From a bacterium (GTDB lineage Bacteria; Bacillota; Bacilli; Lactobacillales; Streptococcaceae): a stretch of DNA of 64,000 nucleotides. The DNA lies in the NCBI GenBank assembly GCA_905221375.1, contig CAJNCY010000005.1:1-64000 (forward strand), in the 5' to 3' direction. Of the stretch, positions 56,007 to 64,000 are shown piece after piece; position 1 is the stretch's first letter, and every line of letters starts with the position of its first letter. The notes beneath the pieces are model-generated. The model had not been told where the DNA came from, searched no databases, and worked only from the letters and a program-made list of their open reading frames with translations. Both the position numbers and the translations under genes were made by a program.

Positions 56007-56195
56007 ATGGCTAAAGTATGTTACTTTACAGGTCGTAAGACTGTATCAGGAAACAACCGTTCACACGCGATGAACCAAACAAAACGTGCCGTAAAACCAA
56101 ACCTTCAAAAAGTTACTGTTCTTATCGATGGTAAACCTAAAAAAGTTTGGGCTTCAGCTCGTGCTTTGAAATCAGGTAAAGTTGAACGCGTTTAA
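56007..56195 (+). CDS. rpmB: Large ribosomal subunit protein bL28
   Basis: A 62-residue basic protein beginning [20 protein letters not shown], standard for L28. It has an AGGAGG site. The leader holds a small hairpin (ATGTG/CACAT near 55956-55972), which may be regulatory but is not conserved evidence. Monocistronic. Confidence 0.96.
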   Translation: MAKVCYFTGRKTVSGNNRSHAMNQTKRAVKPNLQKVTVLIDGKPKKVWASARALKSGKVERV

Positions 56196-56206
56196 TAATA
56201 AAAGTA

Positions 56207-56232
56207 AAGGAGACCTTAGGGTCTTTTTTCTT
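56207..56232 (+). terminator. rpmB terminator
   Basis: AGACC/GGTCT with a four-base loop and six T. Confidence 0.65.
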
Positions 56233-56294
56233 TTGTTGTGGGTATAAAATCATTTGAAAAATAGAGTAAATATCCGCTGATACAGTATTCTGCT

Positions 56295-56323
56295 TTTACA
56301 CTTGGGCTGAAATATGATAAAAT
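56295..56323 (+). promoter_or_regulatory. asp23-fakA promoter
   Basis: TTTACA (56295) and TGA-TAAAAT (56318) are 17 bases apart, 28 bases before the ATG. Confidence 0.6.
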
Positions 56324-56351
56324 AGAGTATCAACTAGTTGAGGTAAAAAGG

Positions 56352-56717
56352 ATGACTGTAAAAATTAATACAAAAGATGGTCAAATCGAACTAACAGATG
56401 AAGTGATTGCAACCGTCGTAGGTGGAGCAGCAACTGAGATTTTTGGTGTGGTCGGTATGGCTAGTAAAAATGCCCTCAAAGATAATTTTCAAGCCCTTCT
56501 AGGTAAGGAAAATTATTCCAAAGGTGTCGTCGTAAAGGCGGCCGAAGATGGCAGTATTGCAGTTGATGTATATACCGTGTTGAGCTACGGAACAAAGATT
56601 AGCGAAGTGTCAAAAAACATTCAAGAGCGTGTTCGTTTTAGTTTGGAAAACCAACTTGGAATTACTGCTCAGACTGTAAATGTCTACATTCAAAATATCA
56701 AAGTTGTAGGAGAATAA
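56352..56717 (+). CDS. Asp23/Gls24 family envelope stress protein
   Basis: A 121-residue protein of the Asp23/YloU type with EVIATVVGGAATEIFGVVGMASK near the start and VNVYIQNIKVVGE at the end. Orthologues precede the DAK-like kinase gene in most Firmicutes, as here. The cellular role is poorly defined; some family members sit at the membrane and affect envelope stress. Confidence 0.9.
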   Translation: MTVKINTKDGQIELTDEVIATVVGGAATEIFGVVGMASKNALKDNFQALLGKENYSKGVVVKAAEDGSIAVDVYTVLSYGTKISEVSKNIQERVRFSLENQLGITAQTVNVYIQNIKVVGE

Positions 56718-56719
56718 CT

Positions 56720-58387
56720 GTGTCAAAAATTACTACTAGCTTATTTCAAGAAATGGTGCAGGCTGCATCAACTCGCTTGAATAAGCAAGCTGAATATGTC
56801 AATTCATTAAACGTCTTTCCAGTTCCAGATGGAGATACTGGTACAAATATGGGAATGACCATTGAAAATGGTGCTAAGGAAGTTGCAGATAAGCCAGCTT
56901 CTACTGTTGGCGAGGTAGCGAGTATTCTTGCCAAAGGGCTTTTGATGGGCGCGCGTGGGAACTCAGGAGTTATTACGTCTCAGCTTTTCCGCGGATTTTC
57001 ACAAGCCATCAAGGATAAAGACGAGTTAACAGGTCAAGACTTGGCCCTTGCCTTCCAATCAGGTGTGGAAGTTGCTTATAAAGCAGTTATGAAACCAGTT
57101 GAAGGAACGATTTTGACAGTTTCTCGTGGTGCTGCTATCGGTGCTAAGAAAAAAGCTGAGCAAACAGATGACGCTGTTGAAGTAATGCGTGCAGCCTTGG
57201 AAGGTGCTAAAACAGCTCTTGCTAAAACGCCAGACATGCTTCCAGTCTTGAAGGAAGTTGGCGTTGTGGACTCAGGTGGTCAAGGACTGGTCTTCATCTA
57301 CGAAGGTTTCCTTTCAGCCCTTACTGGCGAATATATTGCATCTGAGGACTTTGTAGCGACTCCTGCTAATATGAGTGAAATGATCAATGCGGAGCACCAC
57401 AAGTCTGTAGCTGGTCACGTAGCGACTGAGGACATCACATTTGGTTACTGTACTGAAATCATGGTAGCTCTTAAGCAAGGTCCAACCTATGCTAAAGATT
57501 TTGACTACGATGAATTCCGTAACTACTTGAATGAACTTGGAGATTCTCTCCTTGTTGTCAACGATGATGAAATTGTCAAAGTCCATGTCCATACAGAAGA
57601 TCCAGGACTTGTTATGCAAGAAGGTCTCAAATATGGTAGCTTGGTCAAGGTAAAAGTTGACAATATGCGTAACCAACACGAAGCACAGGTTGAAAAAGAA
57701 GCTGCTCAAGTTAGCAAGCCAGCTGAAGAAAAAGAGTATGCTTTGATTGCTGTAGTGGCTGGTAAAGGCCTAGCAGATATCTTCCGTTCTCAAGGTGTTG
57801 ATTATGTTATCGAAGGCGGTCAAACCATGAACCCTTCAACAGAAGACTTTATCAAGGCTGTTGAACAGGTCAACGCTCGTAATATTATCTTCCTGCCAAA
57901 TAACAAGAATATTTTCATGGCAGCTCAATCTGCAGCAGAAGTTTTGGAACAACCAGCAGTAGTGGTGGAAGCTCGCACTCTTCCTCAAGGTTTGACAAGT
58001 CTTCTTGCCTTTGATCCAAGCAAGTCCATCGAAGAAAACCAAGAGCGTATGACTGCTGCTCTTAGCGATGTCGTTAGTGGAAGCGTCACAACAGCTGTGC
58101 GTGATACAACGATTGATGGCTTAGAAATCCATGAAAATGACAATCTTGGTATGGTGGATGGAAAAATTCTCGTGTCAAACCCTGACATGCACCAAACCTT
58201 GACAGAAACCTTGAAACATATGTTGGATGAAGATAGTGAAATCGTAACCTTCTATATCGGTGAAGACGGGAGCGAAGAACTTGCCAATGAAATCGCTCAA
58301 GAAATCGTAGAAGAATTCGAAGACGTCGAAGTTGAGATTCACCAAGGTCAACAACCTGTTTACCCATACCTATTTAGTGTAGAATAA
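56720..58387 (+). CDS. fakA: Fatty acid kinase catalytic subunit FakA (DAK-like)
   Basis: A 555-residue kinase that phosphorylates exogenous fatty acids bound to FakB. The DhaL-like N-terminal domain contains FPVPDGDTGTNMGMT, whose Asp residues bind magnesium and ATP, and LLMGARGNSGVI. The middle and C-terminal DegV-like parts contact FakB. It starts at GTG (56720), two bases after the asp23 stop, with AGGAG overlapping that gene. FakB genes are not in this window. Confidence 0.92.
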   Translation: MSKITTSLFQEMVQAASTRLNKQAEYVNSLNVFPVPDGDTGTNMGMTIENGAKEVADKPASTVGEVASILAKGLLMGARGNSGVITSQLFRGFSQAIKDKDELTGQDLALAFQSGVEVAYKAVMKPVEGTILTVSRGAAIGAKKKAEQTDDAVEVMRAALEGAKTALAKTPDMLPVLKEVGVVDSGGQGLVFIYEGFLSALTGEYIASEDFVATPANMSEMINAEHHKSVAGHVATEDITFGYCTEIMVALKQGPTYAKDFDYDEFRNYLNELGDSLLVVNDDEIVKVHVHTEDPGLVMQEGLKYGSLVKVKVDNMRNQHEAQVEKEAAQVSKPAEEKEYALIAVVAGKGLADIFRSQGVDYVIEGGQTMNPSTEDFIKAVEQVNARNIIFLPNNKNIFMAAQSAAEVLEQPAVVVEARTLPQGLTSLLAFDPSKSIEENQERMTAALSDVVSGSVTTAVRDTTIDGLEIHENDNLGMVDGKILVSNPDMHQTLTETLKHMLDEDSEIVTFYIGEDGSEELANEIAQEIVEEFEDVEVEIHQGQQPVYPYLFSVE

Positions 58388-58395
58388 GATTAATA

Positions 58396-58422
58396 AAGGA
58401 CTGAGAAATCAGTTCTTTTTTC
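58396..58422 (+). terminator. fakA terminator
   Basis: AAGGACTGA/TCAGTTCTT around GAAA, with a following T tract. Confidence 0.8.
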
Positions 58423-58494
58423 TTTTTTAGTAAATGAAATCGGTATCTTTTTAATAAAAACAAAAATAACATTCATAAATAAACGTTAAAATAG

Positions 58495-58549
58495 AAAATT
58501 CAGAAAATTTCTTCTTTTGTCTTGAAAAATTTTGAAAAAGTGGTATGAT
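58495..58549 (+). promoter_or_regulatory. ilvB promoter with CodY box
   Basis: AAAATTCAGAAAATT (58495-58509) matches the CodY consensus AATTTTCWGAAAATT at 13 of 15 positions. It lies 12 bases before TTGAAA (58522), with TGG-TATGAT 16 bases further (58544). Repression by CodY when branched-chain amino acids are plentiful fits the genes downstream. Confidence 0.78.
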
Positions 58550-58587
58550 AGTAACAAGTTATTTTTAAGAGAAGAGAAAGGGGAACA

Positions 58588-60288
58588 ATGGAGAAAATCA
58601 GTTTAGAATCTCCTAAGACGGGGTCGGACCTAGTTTTGGAAACACTTCGTGATTTAGGAATTGATACCATCTTTGGTTATCCTGGTGGTGCTGTCTTGCC
58701 TTTTTATGATGCGATATATAATTTTAAAGGCATTCGCCACATTCTAGGACGCCATGAGCAAGGTTGTTTGCATGAAGCTGAAGGTTATGCCAAATCAACT
58801 GGAAAGTTGGGTGTTGCCGTCGTCACTAGCGGACCAGGAGCAACAAATGCCATTACAGGGATTGCAGATGCCATGAGCGATAGCGTTCCCCTTTTGGTCT
58901 TTACAGGTCAGGTGGCGCGAGCAGGTATTGGAAAGGATGCCTTTCAGGAGGCAGATATCGTGGGAATTACCATGCCAATCACTAAGTACAATTACCAAGT
59001 TCGTGAGACAGCTGATATCCCTCGTATCATTACGGAAGCTGTCCATATCGCAACTACAGGCCGTCCAGGGCCAGTTGTCATTGACCTACCTAAAGACGTA
59101 TCTGCTTTAGAAACAGACTTTATTTATTCACCAGAAGTAAATTTACCAAGCTATCAGCCGACTCTTGAGCCAAATGATATGCAAATCAAGAAAATCTTGA
59201 AGCAATTATCCAAGGCTAAAAAGCCAGTCTTGTTAGCTGGTGGCGGAATTAGTTATGCTGAAGCTGCCGCGGAATTAAATGAATTTGCAGAACGCTATCA
59301 AATTCCAGTGGTAACCAGTCTCTTAGGGCAAGGTACGATTGCAACGACTCATCCACTCTTCCTTGGAATGGGAGGTATGCACGGATCTTTCGCAGCTAAT
59401 ATTGCCATGACGGAAGCTGACTTTATGATTAGTATTGGTTGTCGTTTCGATGACCGCTTGACGGGGAATCCTAAGACCTTTGCTAAGAATGCTAAGGTTG
59501 CTCACATTGATATTGACCCAGCTGAGATTGGCAAGATTATCAGTGCAGATATTCCAGTCGTTGGAGATGCTAAGAAGGCCTTACAAATGTTGTTGGCTGA
59601 GCCGACAGTTCATAACAATACTGAGAAATGGATTGAGAAAGTCACGAAAGACAAGAACCGTGTTCGTTCTTATGATAAGAAAGAGCGTGTGGTTCAACCG
59701 CAAGCCGTTATTGAACGAATTGGTGAATTGACGAATGGAGATGCCATTGTGGTAACAGACGTTGGTCAACACCAAATGTGGACAGCTCAGTATTATCCAT
59801 ACCAAAATGAACGTCAGTTAGTGACTTCAGGTGGTTTGGGAACCATGGGATTTGGAATTCCAGCAGCAATTGGTGCTAAAATTGCTAACCCAGATAAGGA
59901 AGTAGTCTTGTTTGTTGGGGATGGTGGTTTCCAAATGACCAACCAGGAATTGGCGATTCTGAACATTTACAAGGTGCCAATCAAGGTGGTGATGCTGAAC
60001 AACCACTCACTTGGAATGGTTCGTCAGTGGCAGGAATCCTTCTATGAAGGTAGAACGTCTGAGTCGGTCTTTGATACCCTTCCTGATTTCCAATTGATGG
60101 CACAAGCTTATGGTATTAAAAACTATAAATTTGACAATCCTGAGACCTTGGCTCAAGACCTTGAAGTGATCACTGAGGATGTTCCTATGCTAATCGAAGT
60201 AGATATTTCTCGTAAGGAACAGGTGTTGCCAATGGTACCAGCTGGTAAGAGTAATCATGAAATGTTGGGGGTGAAGTTCCATGCGTAG
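58588..60288 (+). CDS. ilvB: Acetolactate synthase large (catalytic) subunit
   Basis: A 566-residue thiamine-diphosphate enzyme that condenses pyruvate units, or pyruvate and 2-ketobutyrate, in valine, leucine and isoleucine synthesis. IFGYPGGAVLPFYD, the catalytic Glu in GRHEQGCLHEAEGYA, and the thiamine site GDGGFQMTNQEL to NNHSLG are intact. It overlaps the regulatory subunit gene by eight bases and is first in the ilv cluster. Confidence 0.97.
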   Translation: MEKISLESPKTGSDLVLETLRDLGIDTIFGYPGGAVLPFYDAIYNFKGIRHILGRHEQGCLHEAEGYAKSTGKLGVAVVTSGPGATNAITGIADAMSDSVPLLVFTGQVARAGIGKDAFQEADIVGITMPITKYNYQVRETADIPRIITEAVHIATTGRPGPVVIDLPKDVSALETDFIYSPEVNLPSYQPTLEPNDMQIKKILKQLSKAKKPVLLAGGGISYAEAAAELNEFAERYQIPVVTSLLGQGTIATTHPLFLGMGGMHGSFAANIAMTEADFMISIGCRFDDRLTGNPKTFAKNAKVAHIDIDPAEIGKIISADIPVVGDAKKALQMLLAEPTVHNNTEKWIEKVTKDKNRVRSYDKKERVVQPQAVIERIGELTNGDAIVVTDVGQHQMWTAQYYPYQNERQLVTSGGLGTMGFGIPAAIGAKIANPDKEVVLFVGDGGFQMTNQELAILNIYKVPIKVVMLNNHSLGMVRQWQESFYEGRTSESVFDTLPDFQLMAQAYGIKNYKFDNPETLAQDLEVITEDVPMLIEVDISRKEQVLPMVPAGKSNHEMLGVKFHA

Positions 60289-60757
60289 AATGTTAACGGC
60301 AAAACTACAAAATCGTTCAGGAGTCCTCAATCGCTTTACCGGTGTCTTGTCTCGCCGTCAGGTTAATATCGAAAGTATCTCTGTTGGAGCAACAGAAGAT
60401 CCGAATGTATCGCGCATCACCATTATTATTGATGTTGCTTCACATGATGAAGTGGAGCAAATCATCAAGCAACTCAATCGTCAAATTGATGTGATTCGCA
60501 TTCGAGATATTACAGACAAGCCTCATTTGGAGCGCGAGGTGATTTTGGTTAAGATGTCAGCGCCAGCTGAGAAACGAGCTGAGATTCTAGCTATTATTCA
60601 ACCTTTCCGTGCAACGGTGGTAGACGTAGCACCAAGCTCGATTACCATTCAAATGACAGGAAATGCTGAAAAGAGTGAAGCTCTATTGCGAGTCATTCGA
60701 CCATACGGTATTCGCAATATTGCTAGAACGGGTGCAACTGGATTTACCCGCGACTAA
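60281..60757 (+). CDS. ilvN: Acetolactate synthase small (regulatory) subunit
   Basis: A 158-residue subunit with an N-terminal ACT domain (MLTAKLQNRSGVLNRFTGVL), which binds valine for feedback inhibition, and a C-terminal domain (VDVAPSSITIQMTG). Its ATG lies within the last codons of ilvB. The name ilvH is also used. A BOX element begins right after its stop. Confidence 0.95.
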   Translation: MRRMLTAKLQNRSGVLNRFTGVLSRRQVNIESISVGATEDPNVSRITIIIDVASHDEVEQIIKQLNRQIDVIRIRDITDKPHLEREVILVKMSAPAEKRAEILAIIQPFRATVVDVAPSSITIQMTGNAEKSEALLRVIRPYGIRNIARTGATGFTRD

Positions 60758-60862
60758 TACTCTTCGAAAATCAAATTCAAACCACGTCAGCTTCGCCTTG
60801 CCGTACTCAAGTACAGCCTGCGGCTAGCTTCCTAGTTTGCTCTTTGATTTTCATTGAGTATA
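60757..60862. repeat. BOX element between ilvN and ilvC
   Basis: An A-C type BOX with the same ends (ATACTCTTCGAAAATC, TTTTCATTGAGTATA) as the copy at 42928, but lacking the CTCT of ATCTCTTC near its start. It lies inside the ilv operon, so its hairpin is transcribed and may affect ilvC expression or mRNA stability. Confidence 0.92.
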
Positions 60863-60905
60863 AAAATCCAACTTAAATTTGTTAAACCAGCCTAAAAGGC
60901 AATAA

Positions 60906-61952
<1,047 letters not shown>

Positions 61953-61967
61953 TTGATAGAAATTAAG

Positions 61968-62002
61968 GTGAAGGCGAGTTGGGGGACTAACTCGCTTTTA
62001 TA
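61968..62002 (+). terminator. Terminator after ilvC
   Basis: GCGAGTT/AACTCGC with a short T tract. It is weak enough that some transcript may reach ilvA. Confidence 0.65.
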
Positions 62003-62066
62003 ATCAATTCATATCTCTTTTTAAGAGGATGGATTGCGATAGTATGAAATAGTCTAGGAGAAAAAG

Positions 62067-63317
62067 ATGTTAAGTTCAAAAGATATCATCAAGGCTCACA
62101 AGGTCTTGAACGGTGTGGTTGTGAATACCCCACTGGATTATGACCATTATTTATCGGAGAAGTATGGTGCTAAGATTTATTTGAAAAAAGAAAATGCTCA
62201 ACGTGTCCGCTCTTTTAAAATTCGTGGTGCCTATTATGCTATTTCTCAGCTCAGCAAGGAAGAGCGTGAGCGTGGGGTAGTCTGTGCTTCTGCGGGAAAT
62301 CATGCGCAGGGAGTGGCCTATACTTGTAATGAAATGAAGATTCCTGCTACCATCTTTATGCCCATTACTACTCCGCAACAAAAGATTGGTCAGGTTCGCT
62401 TTTTTGGTGGTGACTTCGTAACCATTAAACTAGTTGGAGATACTTTTGATGCTTCTGCTAAGGCAGCTCAAGAATTTACAGTTTCTGAAAATCGTACATT
62501 TATTGATCCTTTTGATGATGCTCATGTTCAGGCAGGTCAAGGAACAGTTGCTTATGAGATTTTAGAAGAAGCTCGAAAAGAATCGATTGATTTTGATGCT
62601 GTCTTGGTTCCTGTTGGTGGTGGCGGTCTCATTGCTGGAGTTTCTACCTATATCAAGGAAACAAGTCCAGAAATTGAAGTCATTGGGGTAGAGGCGAATG
62701 GAGCGCGTTCCATGAAGGCTGCCTTTGAAGCTGGTGGTCCAGTCAAACTCAAGGAGATTGACAAATTTGCGGATGGGATTGCCGTGCAAAAGGTAGGTCA
62801 GTTGACCTATGAAGCAACTCGCCAACATGTTCAGACTTTGGTAGGTGTCGATGAGGGGTTGATTTCTGAAACCTTGATTGATCTCTACTCTAAACAAGGG
62901 ATTGTTGCAGAACCTGCTGGAGCGGCTAGTATCGCTTCTCTAGAGGTTTTGGCTGAATATATCAAGGGGAAAACCATTTGTTGTATCATTTCTGGAGGAA
63001 ATAATGATATTAACCGTATGCCAGAAATGGAAGAGCGTGCCTTGATTTATGATGGGATCAAGCATTACTTTGTAGTCAATTTTCCACAGCGTCCAGGGGC
63101 TTTGCGTGAGTTTGTAAATGATATCCTGGGACCAAATGATGATATCACACGTTTTGAGTATATCAAACGAGCTAGCAAGGGTACAGGGCCTGTATTAATT
63201 GGGATCGCTTTAGCAGATAAGCATGATTATGCAGGTTTGATTCGTAGAATGGAAGGCTTCGATCCAGCTTATATTAACTTAAATGGTAATGAAACGCTCT
63301 ATAATATGCTTGTCTGA
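62067..63317 (+). CDS. ilvA: Threonine ammonia-lyase (threonine deaminase)
   Basis: A 416-residue PLP enzyme making 2-ketobutyrate for isoleucine. The PLP lysine is in VRSFKIRGAYYA (near 50), GGGGLIAG is the phosphate-binding loop, and one C-terminal ACT-like regulatory domain follows (VNFPQRPGALREF). It is the shorter form, with a single regulatory domain. It completes the ilvB-N-C-A order. Confidence 0.95.
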   Translation: MLSSKDIIKAHKVLNGVVVNTPLDYDHYLSEKYGAKIYLKKENAQRVRSFKIRGAYYAISQLSKEERERGVVCASAGNHAQGVAYTCNEMKIPATIFMPITTPQQKIGQVRFFGGDFVTIKLVGDTFDASAKAAQEFTVSENRTFIDPFDDAHVQAGQGTVAYEILEEARKESIDFDAVLVPVGGGGLIAGVSTYIKETSPEIEVIGVEANGARSMKAAFEAGGPVKLKEIDKFADGIAVQKVGQLTYEATRQHVQTLVGVDEGLISETLIDLYSKQGIVAEPAGAASIASLEVLAEYIKGKTICCIISGGNNDINRMPEMEERALIYDGIKHYFVVNFPQRPGALREFVNDILGPNDDITRFEYIKRASKGTGPVLIGIALADKHDYAGLIRRMEGFDPAYINLNGNETLYNMLV

Positions 63318-63343
63318 GGACTAATAAAAAAATATCATATTAT

Positions 63344-63446
63344 TTGCACAACTGATGTATAGGTGTTATAATGAGGGTGAAGAAAGGGGGCGATTCCTAT
63401 GGACTTAGGAAATCTATCGTGCTATTTCTACTACAACTCACTATAG
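63344..63446 (+). other. Strong promoter followed by a tiny ORF of unknown meaning
   Basis: TTGCAC (63344) and TGT-TATAAT (63367) are 17 bases apart. The predicted RNA starts near 63379 with AAAGGGGG and then ATG at 63399, encoding 15 residues (MDLGNLSCYFYYNSL). The other reading, ATG inside the -10 or GTG at 63376, gives a 46-48 residue hydrophobic peptide, but its start would be upstream of or at the transcript start. I do not recognise either peptide. Confidence 0.35.
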
Positions 63447-63989
63447 CACCTATTATTTTTGATTCTGCTTATATTAAGGCGACAGAATTACTTACTATAT
63501 ATAAGGAATTTTTTTGAAATCCCCAAATGTATATACCCCTAATTTGAACTTTCACTAAATATAATAGGAATTAGAAAAAATAATCAATGTTTGTGAGATG
63601 GTTGCTAGGTGAGTCGGCTGAAAAAACTCGTGAGATAAACAATAGTGCTAGACATGAAACGGCAAGTGCTGCTGTTTTCAAATGACTAGTTGGAAAGCGG
63701 GTATGTAATCAGAAGGTGCAAGATTGGACAAAGTAAGTAGTACCGGTTGTGAAACGAATAAGATATAGATAAGGACAGGAAAGGAACCAAAGAAGGAGAA
63801 AGAAAACGGAATGGTTTAGAGATAGTGTGGAGTGAAAGACTATCTTTAGTGGACTTGTTAATTTAAAAGGAACATATAGAATGAAATAGTAAATCCTGTC
63901 TATCCTATTGAGAAACTGGCATTCAGTATACATGAATATTTTTACAAGTTTAAAGTTTAATAATGCAATTGTTTTTTAGGAGCATACTA
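63447..63989. other. Region without a recognisable gene
   Basis: About 540 AT-rich bases. One 32-codon ORF (63587-63685, MFVRWLLGESAEKTREI...) has a TATAAT upstream but a weak ribosome-binding site. The remainder is stop-rich in the plus frames; a 74-codon minus-strand frame (63709-63933) has no recognisable content. No BOX, IS or RNA-gene signature is visible. Confidence 0.4.
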
Positions 63990-64000
63990 ATGGGTTATAG
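63990..64000 (+). CDS. Possible 5' end of a gene cut by the window edge
   Basis: An AGGAG seven bases before an ATG at 63990 opens a frame (MGY...) that continues past the window. Three codons are too few to name the product. Confidence 0.35.

Noticed and set aside
63367..63516. A 48-codon hydrophobic ORF starting at the ATG within TATAATG
   Set aside because: Its start codon is part of the -10 box, so it would not be transcribed from that promoter; a GTG start two codons later is also at or before the likely transcript start.

Overview
The window is chromosomal DNA of a mitis-group streptococcus (Streptococcus mitis, or a close relative of S. pneumoniae). The evidence is near-pneumococcal SpuA, RuvB, RpoB, RpoC and glmS products, three BOX repeats, CiaR-type small RNAs, a TACGAATA cin-box before cinA-recA-dinF, and a TprA/PhrA-type locus. 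Species cannot be fixed from one window. Gene blocks that I recall as far apart in pneumococcus lie side by side here (spuA/rpoB, a multidrug ABC block/rpmB-ilv), and dinF is not followed by lytA.

Layout. 1-7.8 kb, minus strand: an FbpA-type binding-protein ABC transporter (binding protein, ATPase, fused permease), a second paralogous binding lipoprotein, and a YesM/YesN-type two-component system. 7.9-11.7 kb: leuS with a duplicated 3' tail, then two GNAT acetyltransferases. 11.7-14.8 kb is dense in regulatory RNA: three CiaR-driven csRNA genes and two tandem Fst-type toxin/antitoxin modules, around ruvB and a nucleotidyltransferase gene. 14.9-19.6 kb: the envelope operon uppS-cdsA-rseP-proS. 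19.7-28.3 kb: a GH1 glycosidase, glmS with paired putative operators, an LLM oxidoreductase, and the surface pullulanase gene spuA with a cre over its -35. 28.4-36.5 kb: rpoB (attenuator-like leader), rpoC, ndk.

36.5-42.1 kb is a decaying accessory island: an IS200-like scar, a multiply interrupted pseudogene, an ABC ATPase, a DUF1430-type membrane gene broken by an in-frame TGA, an orphan 52-codon ORF, a GNAT gene, phrA frameshifted in an A9 run, and an apparently intact tprA. 42.2-49.1 kb: a membrane protein, tsaE-GNAT-LCP, then the competence-linked cinA-recA-dinF. 49.2-55.9 kb: yebC, a MarR-controlled heterodimeric ABC exporter, a PAP2 phosphatase, and a LytTR regulator with a LiaF-like membrane partner. 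56-63.3 kb: rpmB, asp23-fakA, and ilvB-ilvN-ilvC-ilvA with a CodY box. The last 0.7 kb has a strong promoter, tiny ORFs and possibly the first codons of a gene cut by the window edge.

The most interesting points are: the two Fst modules, whose antitoxin and target repeats co-vary within each copy; phrA, whose SNGLDVGKAD signal is one base out of frame; three genes (ruvB, tsaE, dinF) with exactly six bases between a consensus -10 and the ATG, suggesting leaderless mRNAs; a sensor/binding-protein arrangement recalling staphylococcal HptRSA, which makes the usual 'iron' label doubtful; and unusual leaders for rpoB and glmS.
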